This document shows, piece by piece, positions 36,635-46,150 of a DNA stretch of 64,000 nucleotides. The position numbers and the translations under genes were made by a program. A model generated the notes under the pieces. That model worked only from the letters and a program-made list of their open reading frames with translations, was not told where the DNA came from and did no database searches. The stretch covers positions 59,429,279 through 59,493,278 of the forward strand of contig CM054154.1 of NCBI GenBank assembly GCA_028751875.1. The letters run 5' to 3'. The stretch comes from Rapana venosa (taxonomy: Eukaryota; Mollusca; Gastropoda; Neogastropoda; Muricidae). Position 1 is the stretch's first letter. Every line of letters starts with the position of its first letter.

Positions 36635-36875
36635 CTTCGTCCTCGCATATGACCATCTTCTCGTCGTCGCTGTCGTCCTCGTCGCCTTTGGAGCGCGAGG
36701 TGCGGTACGCTTGCTGCGACGACAGGGGCTGGGGTTTGAGGATGCCACCGGAGGGAGGCAACTCCCGACCGGCCACCGAGGAGGAAGGGGGCAAGGTCTG
36801 CGTCGCGGGGGGGAGGCTGGACGGGTGAGGGGGTGGAAGGCAGCTGTCCGACGCCAGTCTCTCGCGCGTCAGAGG
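36635..36875 (-). CDS. cic: Internal exon, capicua-like (CIC) HMG-box repressor
   Basis: 241-bp exon with clear borders on the minus strand. The acceptor ATTCTGTTCAG ends at 36,876, and the donor after GAGGACGAAG is GTACGT at 36,634-36,629. It encodes 80 codons plus one base (phase 0 in, phase 1 out), from PLTRERLASDS through a Pro/Ser-rich stretch to DDSDDEKMVICEDE. From memory, mammalian CIC has the near-identical acidic motif SDEERMVICEEEG between its HMG box and its long Pro/Ser-rich region, also followed by glycine, which agrees with the split G codon here. CIC is a nuclear DNA-binding repressor controlled by receptor tyrosine kinase/ERK signalling. Sequence is clean, GC-rich and open. 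Identification rests mainly on this one motif plus the surrounding composition. The HMG box itself is not in the window. Confidence 0.72.
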
Positions 36876-37239
36876 CTGAACAGAATGGACGATATTTTCA
36901 TTACATACACACACTGTGTATTGCATTCTTGGTTAAATTCTCCAGCACTTCTTTTTAATTCTCCCTTGACTAGAGCTCCGAGGTTTACCAACAGTGAGAT
37001 TTTGTGTATGCCACTTTTCCCCACCAGTAAGGTAGCTGTATTCCCAGACTTGTGCATGCATTTTTGTTGTTGTTGTTGTCATCTCCTCGTACTGGTGCAT
37101 AGGTAAAATCTCCCCATCAGTACACCCCGGAGCTCTCGCTGAGCAATATAAGAAAAGTCATCCATCCATCCATCTACAGTCATCCACTTCATTGATCGAT
37201 TGATCCATCCATCCATACCGTCACTATTCGTTCGCTCAC
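36876..37239 (-). other. Short intron between the two capicua-like exons
   Basis: 364 bp, bounded on the minus strand by GTGAGCG (37,239) and TTCTGTTCAG (36,876). Contains a CATC-repeat stretch around 37,159-37,215 (plus strand) and a GTT run near 37,064. AT-rich, with stops in all frames. Confidence 0.7.
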
Positions 37240-37420
37240 CTGGGTCAGGCTGGCCGGTCGCGCTTGAGGAAGGCTTTGGTGGGTACAAAGGCGCTGCCTT
37301 CATCCTCGCGGGGGAAGGCCGACAGGCTGTGAGGTCGCATCCCCGACAGGGGCAGCGGGTCGTCAAACAGAGGCTCGTCCACGCTGCGCTGCTTCACCAA
37401 GTGGGGACTGTCCAGTTTTT
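37240..37420 (-). CDS. cic: Upstream internal exon of the capicua-like gene, reading frame disturbed
   Basis: 181-bp GC-rich exon on the minus strand. The acceptor TTTTGTGCAG ends at 37,421, and the donor CCCAG is followed by GTGAGCG at 37,239. The main frame reads KLDSPHLVKQRSVDEPLFDD, then PLPLSGMRPHSLSAFPREDE and GSAFVPTKAF, and hits TGA at 37,247-37,245, five bases before the donor. The neighbouring frame ends RPASLTQ and joins the next exon in phase 0, giving an open junction into PLTRERLASDS. A one-base indel between about 37,250 and 37,280 would explain this. It may be an assembly error, a disabling mutation or a mis-set border. Its partner exon 364 bp downstream and the MVICEDEG motif there support capicua. 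This exon has no hallmark of its own. Confidence 0.62.
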
Positions 37421-37439
37421 CTGCACAAAATTTGTTGTA

Positions 37440-37537
37440 TTTATTGTTGTTGTTGTTGTTGTTACTGTTGATGTTTGTTGTTAGTGGTGGTTGGAGGTGG
37501 TTGGTGGTGGTTTTTGGTGGTGGTGGTGGTGGTGGTT
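37440..37537. repeat. GTT/GGT trinucleotide microsatellite
   Basis: (GTT)n at 37,446-37,462, then TTGTTGTTAGTGGTGG merging into (GGT)n to 37,537. Lies in the intron next to the acceptor of the capicua-like exon, so on the transcribed strand it reads as an AAC/ACC-rich run just upstream of the splice site. Confidence 0.9.
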
Positions 37538-37555
37538 AATAAATACTCATCAGAT

Positions 37556-37740
37556 GGTTTACAGCAAAATAACACGCAATACTTGGGTTAAACCACGCTT
37601 TTTTCAAAATAATTATTTCCCACATTTTACAGCAACCAATAACACACAGTACTTATGTTAAATATTTTTCTTCACAGAATACAGCAACTTGAAAAATACA
37701 GTACTTCAGCTGAATCATGCTTTTTAAACAAAATATTTGA
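37556..37740. repeat. Three degenerate tandem copies of a ~60 bp intronic repeat
   Basis: TTTACAGCAAAATAACACGC-AATACTTGGGTTAAA (37,558), TTTACAGCAACCAATAACAC-ACAGTACTTATGTTAAA (37,627) and TACAGCAACTTGAAAAATAC-AGTACTTCAGCTGAA (37,680) are evident relatives, and two end in CACGCTTTTT/CATGCTTTTT. Spacing is about 69 and 53 bp. Function unknown. Confidence 0.6.
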
Positions 37741-38439
37741 ACAAACAAATAATGAGCTCCTCTTAAAGCATCTTTCAGGTGGACCACTGTGTCACTTTTT
37801 TCACATTTTCGTTTCTCAGGAACTAGTAAAGATATCTTCATGAAATTTAAGTGCATTAATATGGCTATCTGTGCCAAGTGTGAAGTATGTAGGTGAAACA
37901 GATATGATAATGTGATAACTTTCCCCCCAAAATGGGTGGCTGTTTAGCCCATCTGCTACTTTCAAAATATGTGTTACATAATGGTGTTTATAATTTTTCC
38001 AGTTTGATTTGATGTCACTTTGTGCAATGATCACAAAAAAAGATGTTTTAGTTAGTAAAATGGTGTTTTCTGTCTTCTCTAAATATGCCCCAAAATTTCA
38101 TTCCCATTTTGGGTTTTTTTTTATCACTTGGTATTGAAAAACTATAACAGCTACAGAGCTCAAACACTCTCATTGCACTCAGCACATGTTTCTACACCAG
38201 TATGTCCAAATTTCATTGGATTATTTTCATTAGGTCAGAAGTTACAGAGGGGCCAAATGACTGACCCAGCTGAAAAACCCACTTTTGAGAAAAACGCCCG
38301 TAAAGATTTAGTTGATAATGTCATAAATAAAACTCATGATTAAACATTAAAAATAAATTTTGCACGGTAAAATAACAATAGGCCAACAATACTGAATGAC
38401 TAGAGACAGTTTTTCTTATAGAATAAATTTTTCAGGAGG
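37741..38439. other. Presumed intron, no feature recognised
   Basis: Clean AT-rich DNA upstream of the capicua-like exons. No exon, and in particular no HMG-box coding sequence, is visible on the minus strand. Confidence 0.5.
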
Positions 38440-39147
38440 CTCCTGGGGCATACACCCCCCTATCCAAACTTGTCACATCTCTCATTCTTTCTCGACTGGA
38501 CTACGTAATTCTCTCTTGGCTGGTTTGCCGGCATCATCCATCTACTCCCTTCAACGCATACAAAACTCTGCAGCTCGACTGGTCCTTAGAAAGAAAAAAT
38601 CTGAACACATCACTCCTCTTTTGCGATCTCTTCACTGGCTGCCCGTCTCACAAAGAATAAAGTATAAGATTAATACCCTTTGTTTCAAATGTCTCCACAA
38701 ATCTGCACCCTCTTATCTCTGTAACTGTCTTCACCTGTACACTCCGTCCCGTTCGCTTCGTTCAGCTGTAGATACGTTGTGCTTTTGAACACCCAGATTT
38801 AAACAAACCACTGTTGGCCGTCGCTCTTTCTCTGTTTCCGGTCCCTCCACATGGAACGACCTCCCTCTTCCACTTCGCCAAAAGCCTTCATTTGATTCTT
38901 TCAAATCTAGCCTCAAAACGCACTTATACTCTACTTGAGATCTTCCCCTCTTATCTGTTCCTACTTCTCAATAACTGCCTTCACCTCCACCACCCCCTCC
39001 TAAGTGTGTTGTGTATATAAATTTGATATTTGTTTATCTTGATATTTATGGCTGGTTGCATGCGTGGAATGATTTGAATGCAAGCACTTTGATTTGTTTA
39101 CTTTGCAAGATTCAGCGCTATAAAATTCCATACATTATTATTATGCC
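38440..39147 (+). mobile_element. L2-like LINE 3' end with (ATT)n tail
   Basis: Coding part at about 38,455-38,940. It encodes SLLAGLPASSIYSLQRIQNS, then AARLVLRKKKSEHITPLLRS and LHWLPVSQRIKYKINTL, next KCLHKSAPSYL, and after an in-frame TGA (about 38,786) the GRRSFSVSGPSTWNDLP block and FKSSLKTHL. These are the standard C-terminal landmarks of L2-clade ORF2. The preceding LSKLVTSLILSRLDYV is in another frame, so one frameshift and one stop disable the copy. It ends with AGCGCTATAAAATTC and ATTATTATT at about 39,130-39,142, typical of L2 3' ends. 5'-truncated, as most LINE copies are. It sits just upstream (transcript sense) of the capicua-like exons, in antisense. Confidence 0.88.
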
Positions 39148-39390
39148 TGCCTGGCTATGTTTGCCCCCGCATGCCTTAAGTTCTATTTTCCCCGTCTCTT
39201 TGACCCTGGCAGATGATTTTCTAGTGGCTGTTTTCACTCTGAGAATGTCTGATTTCTCTACAAACACTTCTGCATTGCTCCCTGCCACAAAATCAAGCCC
39301 AGCAAGCACAGTGTTGCAGAAAATACCTCACCTCCAACTGCATGCCGACTCTTTCCTCTTTATATTTTCATCTCAGCTTTGAATGTAGAT
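39148..39390 (+). repeat. Dispersed SINE-sized element C, clean copy
   Basis: About 240 bp matching 9,080-9,385 in the same order (TGACCCTGGCAG, GTGGCTGTTTTCACT, GAGAATGTCTGATTTCTCTA, CACCTCCAACTG, TCATCTCAGCTTTGAATGTA). It starts immediately after the (ATT)n tail of the L2 copy and stops where the large duplication begins. Open frames in it differ between copies, so it is not coding. Confidence 0.7.
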
Positions 39391-39457
39391 CTTTAAATAT
39401 AATATATATTATATAGTGTTATAGTGTGCACTTTAACGTTTGAACTAAACCCCTCTT

Positions 39458-39484
39458 CCTCCCCCCCCCCCCCCCCCCCCCTTC
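39458..39484. repeat. Poly-C tract
   Basis: More than 20 consecutive C followed by TTCTAG. A second tract of the same design (C run then TTCCTCTAG) lies about 620 bp later at 40,085-40,110. Both recur in unit 2 (50,627-50,647 and 51,291-51,312). Long C runs can form i-motifs, with G-quadruplexes on the other strand; no functional claim is made. Confidence 0.85.
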
Positions 39485-39687
39485 TAGAAAGAATGTTTTT
39501 AACCTGGTTAGACTTCATGACTTGCTGAGGGTAGCAGTTCTGAAAGAGAGTTGGGGTTTCTTTGTGAATCTACATGTTACAGTGTACTGTTTAAACAAAC
39601 ATCTTCTCAGTCTGTTTGTATACCTATGGTTGTGGTTTGGAATATCTAGTAATCCACTTGAGGCTTTCTCTAAAGAAACCAATTGAA

Positions 39688-39900
39688 GTCTGTGTAGTGT
39701 CACTCTTTCCCTTAGCTTAGGTGTCCAGCATGTCCCTGTGGGCTGGGAGACCTAGCAAGTCATGAGGCCTGTGTACTGCCACACCTTCTCTCATGTTAAG
39801 TGTCCAGCATGTCTCTGTGAGCTAGAAAACTTGGCAACTCAGTGTGATGGTGTAGCTAAGTGTTCTCACTGCAGGCCTACAGTCCCAGGTTGGTGTCCAG
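39688..39900. repeat. 79-bp tandem repeat, two clear units and a partial third
   Basis: GTGTCCAGCATGTCCCTGTG at 39,721 and AGTGTCCAGCATGTCTCTGT at 39,800 are exactly one 79-bp period apart, with matching flanks (CTGTGTAGTGTCACTC vs CTGTGTACTGCCACAC; GACCTAGCAAGTCA vs AACTTGGCAACTCA). A weaker third copy contains GGTGTCCAGCCCC (39,891). A degraded version is visible in unit 2 around 50,860-51,055. Confidence 0.75.
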
Positions 39901-40110
39901 CCCCTTTGTCAATTACAGTGGAGTCCTCTCTATTCATGGCCTGAGTCCTTGTTGTAGTCTAGAGTGTCCAGTGGAACAGTGATGTGATAAAACCCCTTCA
40001 GAGCTTGTTACAGCTAGTCTTATTCAACAGGCTTGTGGGGCCTCTTTCTTGTTGAATAGCATCCCCCTTCCCCTCTCTATTACCCCCCCCCCCCCCCCTT
40101 CCTCTAGTGA

Positions 40111-40682
40111 ATCAGCAATTGTCATTAAAACTACTTTGGGTTGTTTTAATTTGTGAAAAAATTGTTTGTCACTGTTTTGATGTTGTTATTTTTTCGTCCA
40201 TTTCCAAAATGTTCAGGGGTCATTAAAATTAGATCCGAAACTGAACCAACATAACAGGGTTACATGGCATTTTAAAGTTTTCTCTTCGGCTGTCTGGGGC
40301 AATTTTCTTCTTGTGGGGTAAAACCGACAAAACTTAAAAAAAAAACAGTTCTCTCCGCGAGCTTGTGTGTTTTTTGGGTAGAAAAAAAAAAAATGTTCCC
40401 CATAACACCCGCGTCCTCACATCTCTTTGAGGGGGGGGTGCCGGGCCTAACATCCCTACCCCCAAAAAACCTTTCCTTCATAGTGATAGCCAAATTAATA
40501 AAATGTGTGAAAAACAAAACAAATACAAAACAAAAACTGTAAAAGAAACTACAAAGTTGAAATGACGGGAAAAAAAAAAAAGAAATGTGGGGGAAAAAAC
40601 AGATGGAACGGGACCCAAAAGGGCAAACAAGTATTCACCCTGGCCTCTTTCTGCAGCCAATTAAAAAATGATCATGTTTTTC
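40111..40682. other. Clean-to-noisy transition, no gene recognised
   Basis: Sequence quality drops at about 40,250. Nothing recognisable. The equivalent stretch in unit 2 (51,350-53,250) is about three times longer. Confidence 0.45.
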
Positions 40683-40860
40683 AGGATTTCAAATATAGGG
40701 CCCAAGGGCCCCCTACAATAAAAAAGGGGGGCATTGCCCCCCCCCCCCCCCCTCCAAAAAAAAGGGGGGACAATATATTTGCTTACGAACCTTATTCTCA
40801 AAGAAACAAAGCAAACGGCAATACATCAAAAGGGATTAAATTTACCTTAAAATTGTTTTT
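40683..40860. repeat. Dispersed element B, second copy (noisy)
   Basis: Contains AGGGCCCAAGGGCCCCCTAC, GGGGGGCATTGCC, a poly-C tract (40,738-40,752), TATTTGCTTAC and AGAAACAAAGCAAAC in the same order as 6,150-6,400. Confidence 0.65.
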
Positions 40861-43139
40861 AATCCCAGTAACGGGGGGGTTAAGTGGGGGGAGAGTAGAG
40901 AAAGGGGGGGGTAGGGGGAACCCGGGAACTCGGAACTTTAAAATGTACCGGGCCCATATCCCATGACAGAGTTTCAGAACATTTTAAGCAAAACAACTAA
41001 AGCAAAACACTTCACTTTAAATTTTTGTAAACAATTTAAAGGGTGCATTATGATCATCTAATGTGCACCTCTCTCCCCCTCTCCTCTCTTTTTCTCCCTC
41101 CTCTCCCTCACACACATCATACTCCCACAAACCTATATTTACCACAAACACTTGGGGTAGCATGCACACACCCATACACCACCCCTTTACAAATGAAAAT
41201 AAGCAATTCTCTTAATATCAAAGGGCATACCAAAAATGAAATAAAAAGATCTTCCACTTTTCAAAAAAATAAAAAATTTGGGTTGATTAACACTTTTGTT
41301 TTTGGGATTCACAACTAAACTGCCTGTAATTTTGAATCTTTAAGGTTTTAAACCTCCATCTGACTTACTTTACCCAAAAACAATTGTGTTTGCTGACAAC
41401 TATCAAGCTAAATTTTTCACAACTGGGTAGTCTTTGTACTTTGCTTTTGGGGGCCAAATTTTTATGGACGGGTCCCAATTCTTGTCATTGTCACCTTTTT
41501 GTCACCAACACGGGAAAAAAAATAGGGTATATTATAAAACAGCAAACCCGCATGGATTTGACAATAGTTCAAGCATTTTTGGTTGAATAAAATGATACCC
41601 AGCTGATTTTTACCAAATTATGGAATAGTACTTCAAATGTGTCACCAATGCCCCCCATATCCCCTGTTTTTTAGGTATTCTCGAGAACAGAACTTTTTTT
41701 AAAACTATTTTTTCTTTTGAAAACAAGTCAATTCAATCAACATGTGCCCTTTATACTGCATTCAACCGTGTCCCACATGTTTTTTAAGTTACAGAATTAT
41801 TATTGTACAGACTTCACACTGCTAAAACACTAAAGTGAATAGACTTAAACTAAGATATATATAATGCACACTGTCACCAGTGACAGCACAGTGTGAAAAA
41901 TTTTGAAACAACAAAACTTCTTAACCCTACAAAATTTTAATGATGAAACCTAAAGTAGCGTATGGGGGTACAGGCTCAAAAACCATCACAAAAAGCACAA
42001 ATTAGGGAGTGTGGTGGTTGTGGGGGGGGGGGGGGGTACCCATTGCTCCACCTGGGGAAACCCTTTGGGCAACGGAGACTTTTTTTATTTCCTTTTTGCT
42101 TTTTTCGTTATCCATACTTTCATTTCTGCCTTGCAGTTTCAAAGAAAAAAATGGGGTCATAATAAAAACATAAAAAGGCATCACGTTTTTCGGGGTCTTC
42201 CCGCTACCGGGGGAGGTCAAATTTCCCCAAATCCGGTTGTAGCCAGGTCAGAATGTGCCCTGTACACTTATTTTCAGCCACTCTTCCCCAAACTGCATTT
42301 TTCCCTTTCCTCCTTTTCCTCAACTTTTAAATATCGACTCACTTTAAACAATTCTCGTTAAAAAATGTTTCTATTTCCCAAGACAATAAAAAAATTTTTA
42401 CGCCGCTAACAATAATCCTCTACAAAAAAAACCCTTTTTTTTTCACCACTCTGCCCATGAAAAAGTTCCCGGTCCGGGGGGGCTTTTATTTCTTCCTTCC
42501 CTCCCCACTACACCATTTAGTGGTCTAAATTTACACGGGAACCCTCTGAAAAACCCCCCTGCATCCCCCCCCAATTTTTCAACACTAGTTGAAAACCCAC
42601 AGTCTTGTTATGGAAAAGTACTGCCCCGGGGGCAACCAACTGCCTCGCCGTATTGGGAATCTACCAGCCCCTTACGTCGGCTGGGGCCGGATTGGGGGAC
42701 AAGGGGTTTTTAAGAAGTCTGTCAAAGTTTTTCTTTTTCATTTTCGCCCTTTTGAAAAGCTTCGAAAAATACCACAATGCTTTAACTTTTTTTTTCACGG
42801 GCCATCAAAGTTCGTTGCAAACCCTGGGGGCGTGAGAAAAATTTAAAAGGGTAATTTTGTTCCCAAACTCACAATATACGGGACAAAACAAAAGGAACTT
42901 CAATTAAAGGCATTTTTAAAAAAGGACAAAAAAAATTTTTCCTACTGATTGACAACATTCGATACCATGATTTTTTAATGTTAACCCCTAACCTAAAACT
43001 ACAACTGTTTTCTTACACAATTCTTCACTTCAAAAAATTTGTGGTAACCGAACAATTTAAAGGTTTTTAAAAATGAAAATCGTTCCCAAAAACATCACTA
43101 TTCCATCCTGATAAAACAATTTAAAATCCTGTTTGATAC
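40861..43139. other. Duplicated non-coding stretch of unit 1
   Basis: Collinear with about 53,260-55,690. Includes a CT-rich tract (41,069-41,110), a poly-G run (42,020-42,036) mirrored at 54,497-54,510, and the small repeat at about 42,519 shared with about 13,262. No coding sequence is recognised. Conservation between units only reflects the duplication. Confidence 0.5.
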
Positions 43140-45760
43140 ATCAAAAGAGTTTAAATTTACATGGCCCTTGTTTCCCCCAAAAAACCCCAAAACCCCAAAC
43201 GATACAAAAAACATTTTTTGGAGCCCCAATTATTCTTATTGGAATGATGGTTGTACAACATTTGTAATTTTTAAAGGGAAATCTTTTCAGGCTGTCGTCA
43301 TCATCTTCCCAAAAAATTTTAACATCTTTTGAGTAATTACAAAAGGATTCCCCGTCTCTGCATAAAATAAATTGAGCTTTAGGTTTTCCCGATACTGACA
43401 TTGATAACCTTTAAAATCAAAGTATGAAAAAACGTTAAATACTCGTGTCTCCATTACGCCCAAACTTCAGCCATATTCAACTGGCTGAATTTGCATCAAT
43501 TAAAAAAAAACAGGGGGACTGTCCCCAAACGTCCATAACATTTCAAAATACAAACATTTCTTTTCTTGATAAAACCAACATCTAATGCATATGAAAAAGT
43601 AAGCCATAAAAGATAACTCCTAAAAAAGTAAAAATTGACCACCCAAATTTTTGTTTACCAAAAAGCCATTTTTTTCTTTTGATAAAATTACCCCCTTTCC
43701 TAATATAAACCTTTGATTTTCTAAATTCACACACCAAGTCTGTTAGCATACCTTTTAAAATGTTCAATTTTGTTGAAGACCTTTACGAAAAAGATAGCAA
43801 AGAACTCATCAAAAATAACAAAAAAAAAATTTCAAAACTCCTCGGGGACACCAATGCCATGTTTGCCTGAACTTAAATTCGAGGGCCACTCATTTTAAAA
43901 AAAAAAAAAATTTCTCATTTCTCCTTTTTTACCCCAAAAGGGGGCAAAAAACAATCTGTTAAACTCTCCCAACCCCTTTACTCTCTTTAACAACCTTATA
44001 CATATTTTTTTAAATGGCCTATACATCCAAACCTTTGATCCCATTTTTTTCTAAGAAAAGCCCAAAGGTTCTATCTCAAATAAAAGCTTTCTAAAATCAT
44101 TAATGCTACAAATTTTAAAATTTACAAGATAGAGAAGCTGCCTCTGTACCAAGCAAAAAAGATAAATATTGATCAATATACTGTATTTTGACGAAAACCG
44201 CTGAACTTTAAATTTTATTTCCTCTCCCATGGGGAAACGCTTGTTAAAAGATTAGCAATTTTTTTACTACACACATTCAACAAAAATTTTCCTCTGTAAA
44301 AATCAAAAATTTAAATACTCCTTTTTTATTAAGTATTATTACTGCCCTCTGACCATTCTCTGGATATTTCCTAGTTCAAAGACTGTTTAAATTTTTAAAA
44401 GGGAAATAAGCAAAAAACAAATTTGGAATCTTATAAAATCATTAATTAACCATCGGTCCCCCTGTTATCTTTTATACTTTTTGAGCATCATATACCCATT
44501 TTCTGTTTTTTGCAATCAAACACTACATTACTGTTACTGTCAAAATACCTTTTTATTTATTTTCACCAATACAGGGTACCAAAAACAGGGGAAAAAAACC
44601 TTTAAATGGGTTAAACCCTACATTTAAGGTAAAACACTTTGTACATTTTCTGTCTATCAATGTTTTTTCATTCTCCAAAACTTTTTGGGGTCTTGAAACG
44701 AATTATGTAATTTAAACCTTTTCTTGTGTTGGGTTTTTTTTCTCAAAGCAAATTTTTTAGTCTTTCCCTTTTTTCTGTGTAAATTTTCGCTTCATCTGCT
44801 TTGTCAAGCGGTTTTTAAAAACCTTTTTATTTTCCCTTAAACTTGCCTCAAGAGGTCGCTTTTTTTTCGCATTTACCTCAAAAACCCGACATGTTTTAAT
44901 TTCCCAATTTTGATTCTTTTTTCATACATAAACCTGCAATGATTTTCTTAAATTTTAAAACCCAAGGGATCATTTATACACTTCTGTTTAAAATTGTTCA
45001 TTTCAACAATACAACCTTTTTTTTGTGAAAAAAATGAACAAATTTTAGCACCTTTTCCCCCCAAACTATTTTAAATTTTAGTTACTTTTGGCTTTTCCCC
45101 ATCTCTAGATTTAATAACTAATCTTTTAAATCAAAGGCATATTTTTAATTCAATTTTGGAACACATAAAGTGAACCAAAGTCAATGAAGCTTTTTAACAA
45201 AATGAAATAGTCAATAATCTGGGCCCCCTTTGAGCAAAAAAAATAAAGTCCCTACCCCACCCGGTAAAAAGCCTTATTATGACCAATTAAATTTTCACAT
45301 ATATTTGCAAAAGCGTCCAAAATCATTTTCGACAACATCTTTTGAAAAACGCCAAAAATCTCTCCTCCTCAGACTATTTCACTATCAAAAAATTTAATTT
45401 CCCACCAATTTCCCCCACCAGTCCTTGCTTCAAATCCCCCACCTATAACAGGAAGATCAACCCAAAAATTCCAAAATGCAACAAAATGCCAAACAAGGAA
45501 AAAGCCATTTTTAAATATCTCTCATTAAAATACATCTTGATAGGGGGGAAAATACACCCAAACCAAAAAACAGTCGTTGCCAACCTTAACTTTATAATAT
45601 CTTTAAATACAATACATTTTCATATCTTTCAAGAAATGCGCAAAACGCACAAAAATTACAGTTATTCCAGGGAAGAAACCTCCACACACAGATTTTGTGC
45701 CAAATTTTCAAAAAAAATTTATAAACCAAAGAAAAAAAAATCAGAAGAAACAAAATTTGG
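43140..45760 (-). mobile_element. CR1/Jockey-like LINE, minus strand (unit 1)
   Basis: Read on the minus strand from 45,760 downward. An endonuclease-like segment has a degraded GGDLKART box near 45,455-45,435. A basic linker includes PLDKADEAKIYTE (about 44,810-44,770). The RT begins with TRKYPENGQRAVII (about 44,385-44,335), followed by an AFID-type region, a degraded PFGVKQGEM segment (about 43,940-43,910), a broken [FI]ADD region (about 43,815-43,790), then NILKGMLTDL (43,764-43,735) and a frame running through SKVYIRKGG and KRKKWLFGKQKFG to about 43,620. The last part matches FRKGGY of the LINE at 29,320-32,900, so this is the same family. The C-terminal end near 43,140 is unclear. Unit 2 has the same element at 55,700-58,760. 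Not functional as written. Confidence 0.68.
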
Positions 45761-46150
45761 AGGGTGAAAGACAAGAACATAGCCTTGGGAAAATAGCAAA
45801 AGGTGAGAGAAAAAGGAGCTGGACAAACCAGAAGGAACCCAAAGAAAAAAACCCATGGAAGCACAAAAAAAAATGTGTGGGGAGACCAAAGGAAAAACAT
45901 GACATAGAAAACTGGTGGGGGGCGATGCAGATAGGAAAGAATGGAAAGACATCAATTACAAATTTTGTTAAAAATGATCTGGAAAAACACAACTAAAGCA
46001 AAAAAATTTGCAGAATAAAGATACTTTTATGATCGCTAAAAATTGAAAAACCCATGCAATCGAGGAAGTGGGGAAATTGAAGGCCTTTACAAAAGTGACT
46101 GAAAATGAAATCAGAAGAGCAAACGAACTATAAAAAGAGAAAACCCGGGC
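45761..46150. other. Spacer between two divergent LINEs
   Basis: A-rich on the plus strand. Plus-strand open frames (45,697-45,996) are Lys-rich with WTNQKEPKEKN-type sequence. They could be the degraded linker of the plus-strand LINE or the 5' end of the minus-strand one; I cannot decide. Confidence 0.35.

Noticed and set aside
36553..36828. 91-codon plus-strand frame at the capicua-like exon
   Set aside because: It is the antisense shadow of the splice-bounded minus-strand exon.
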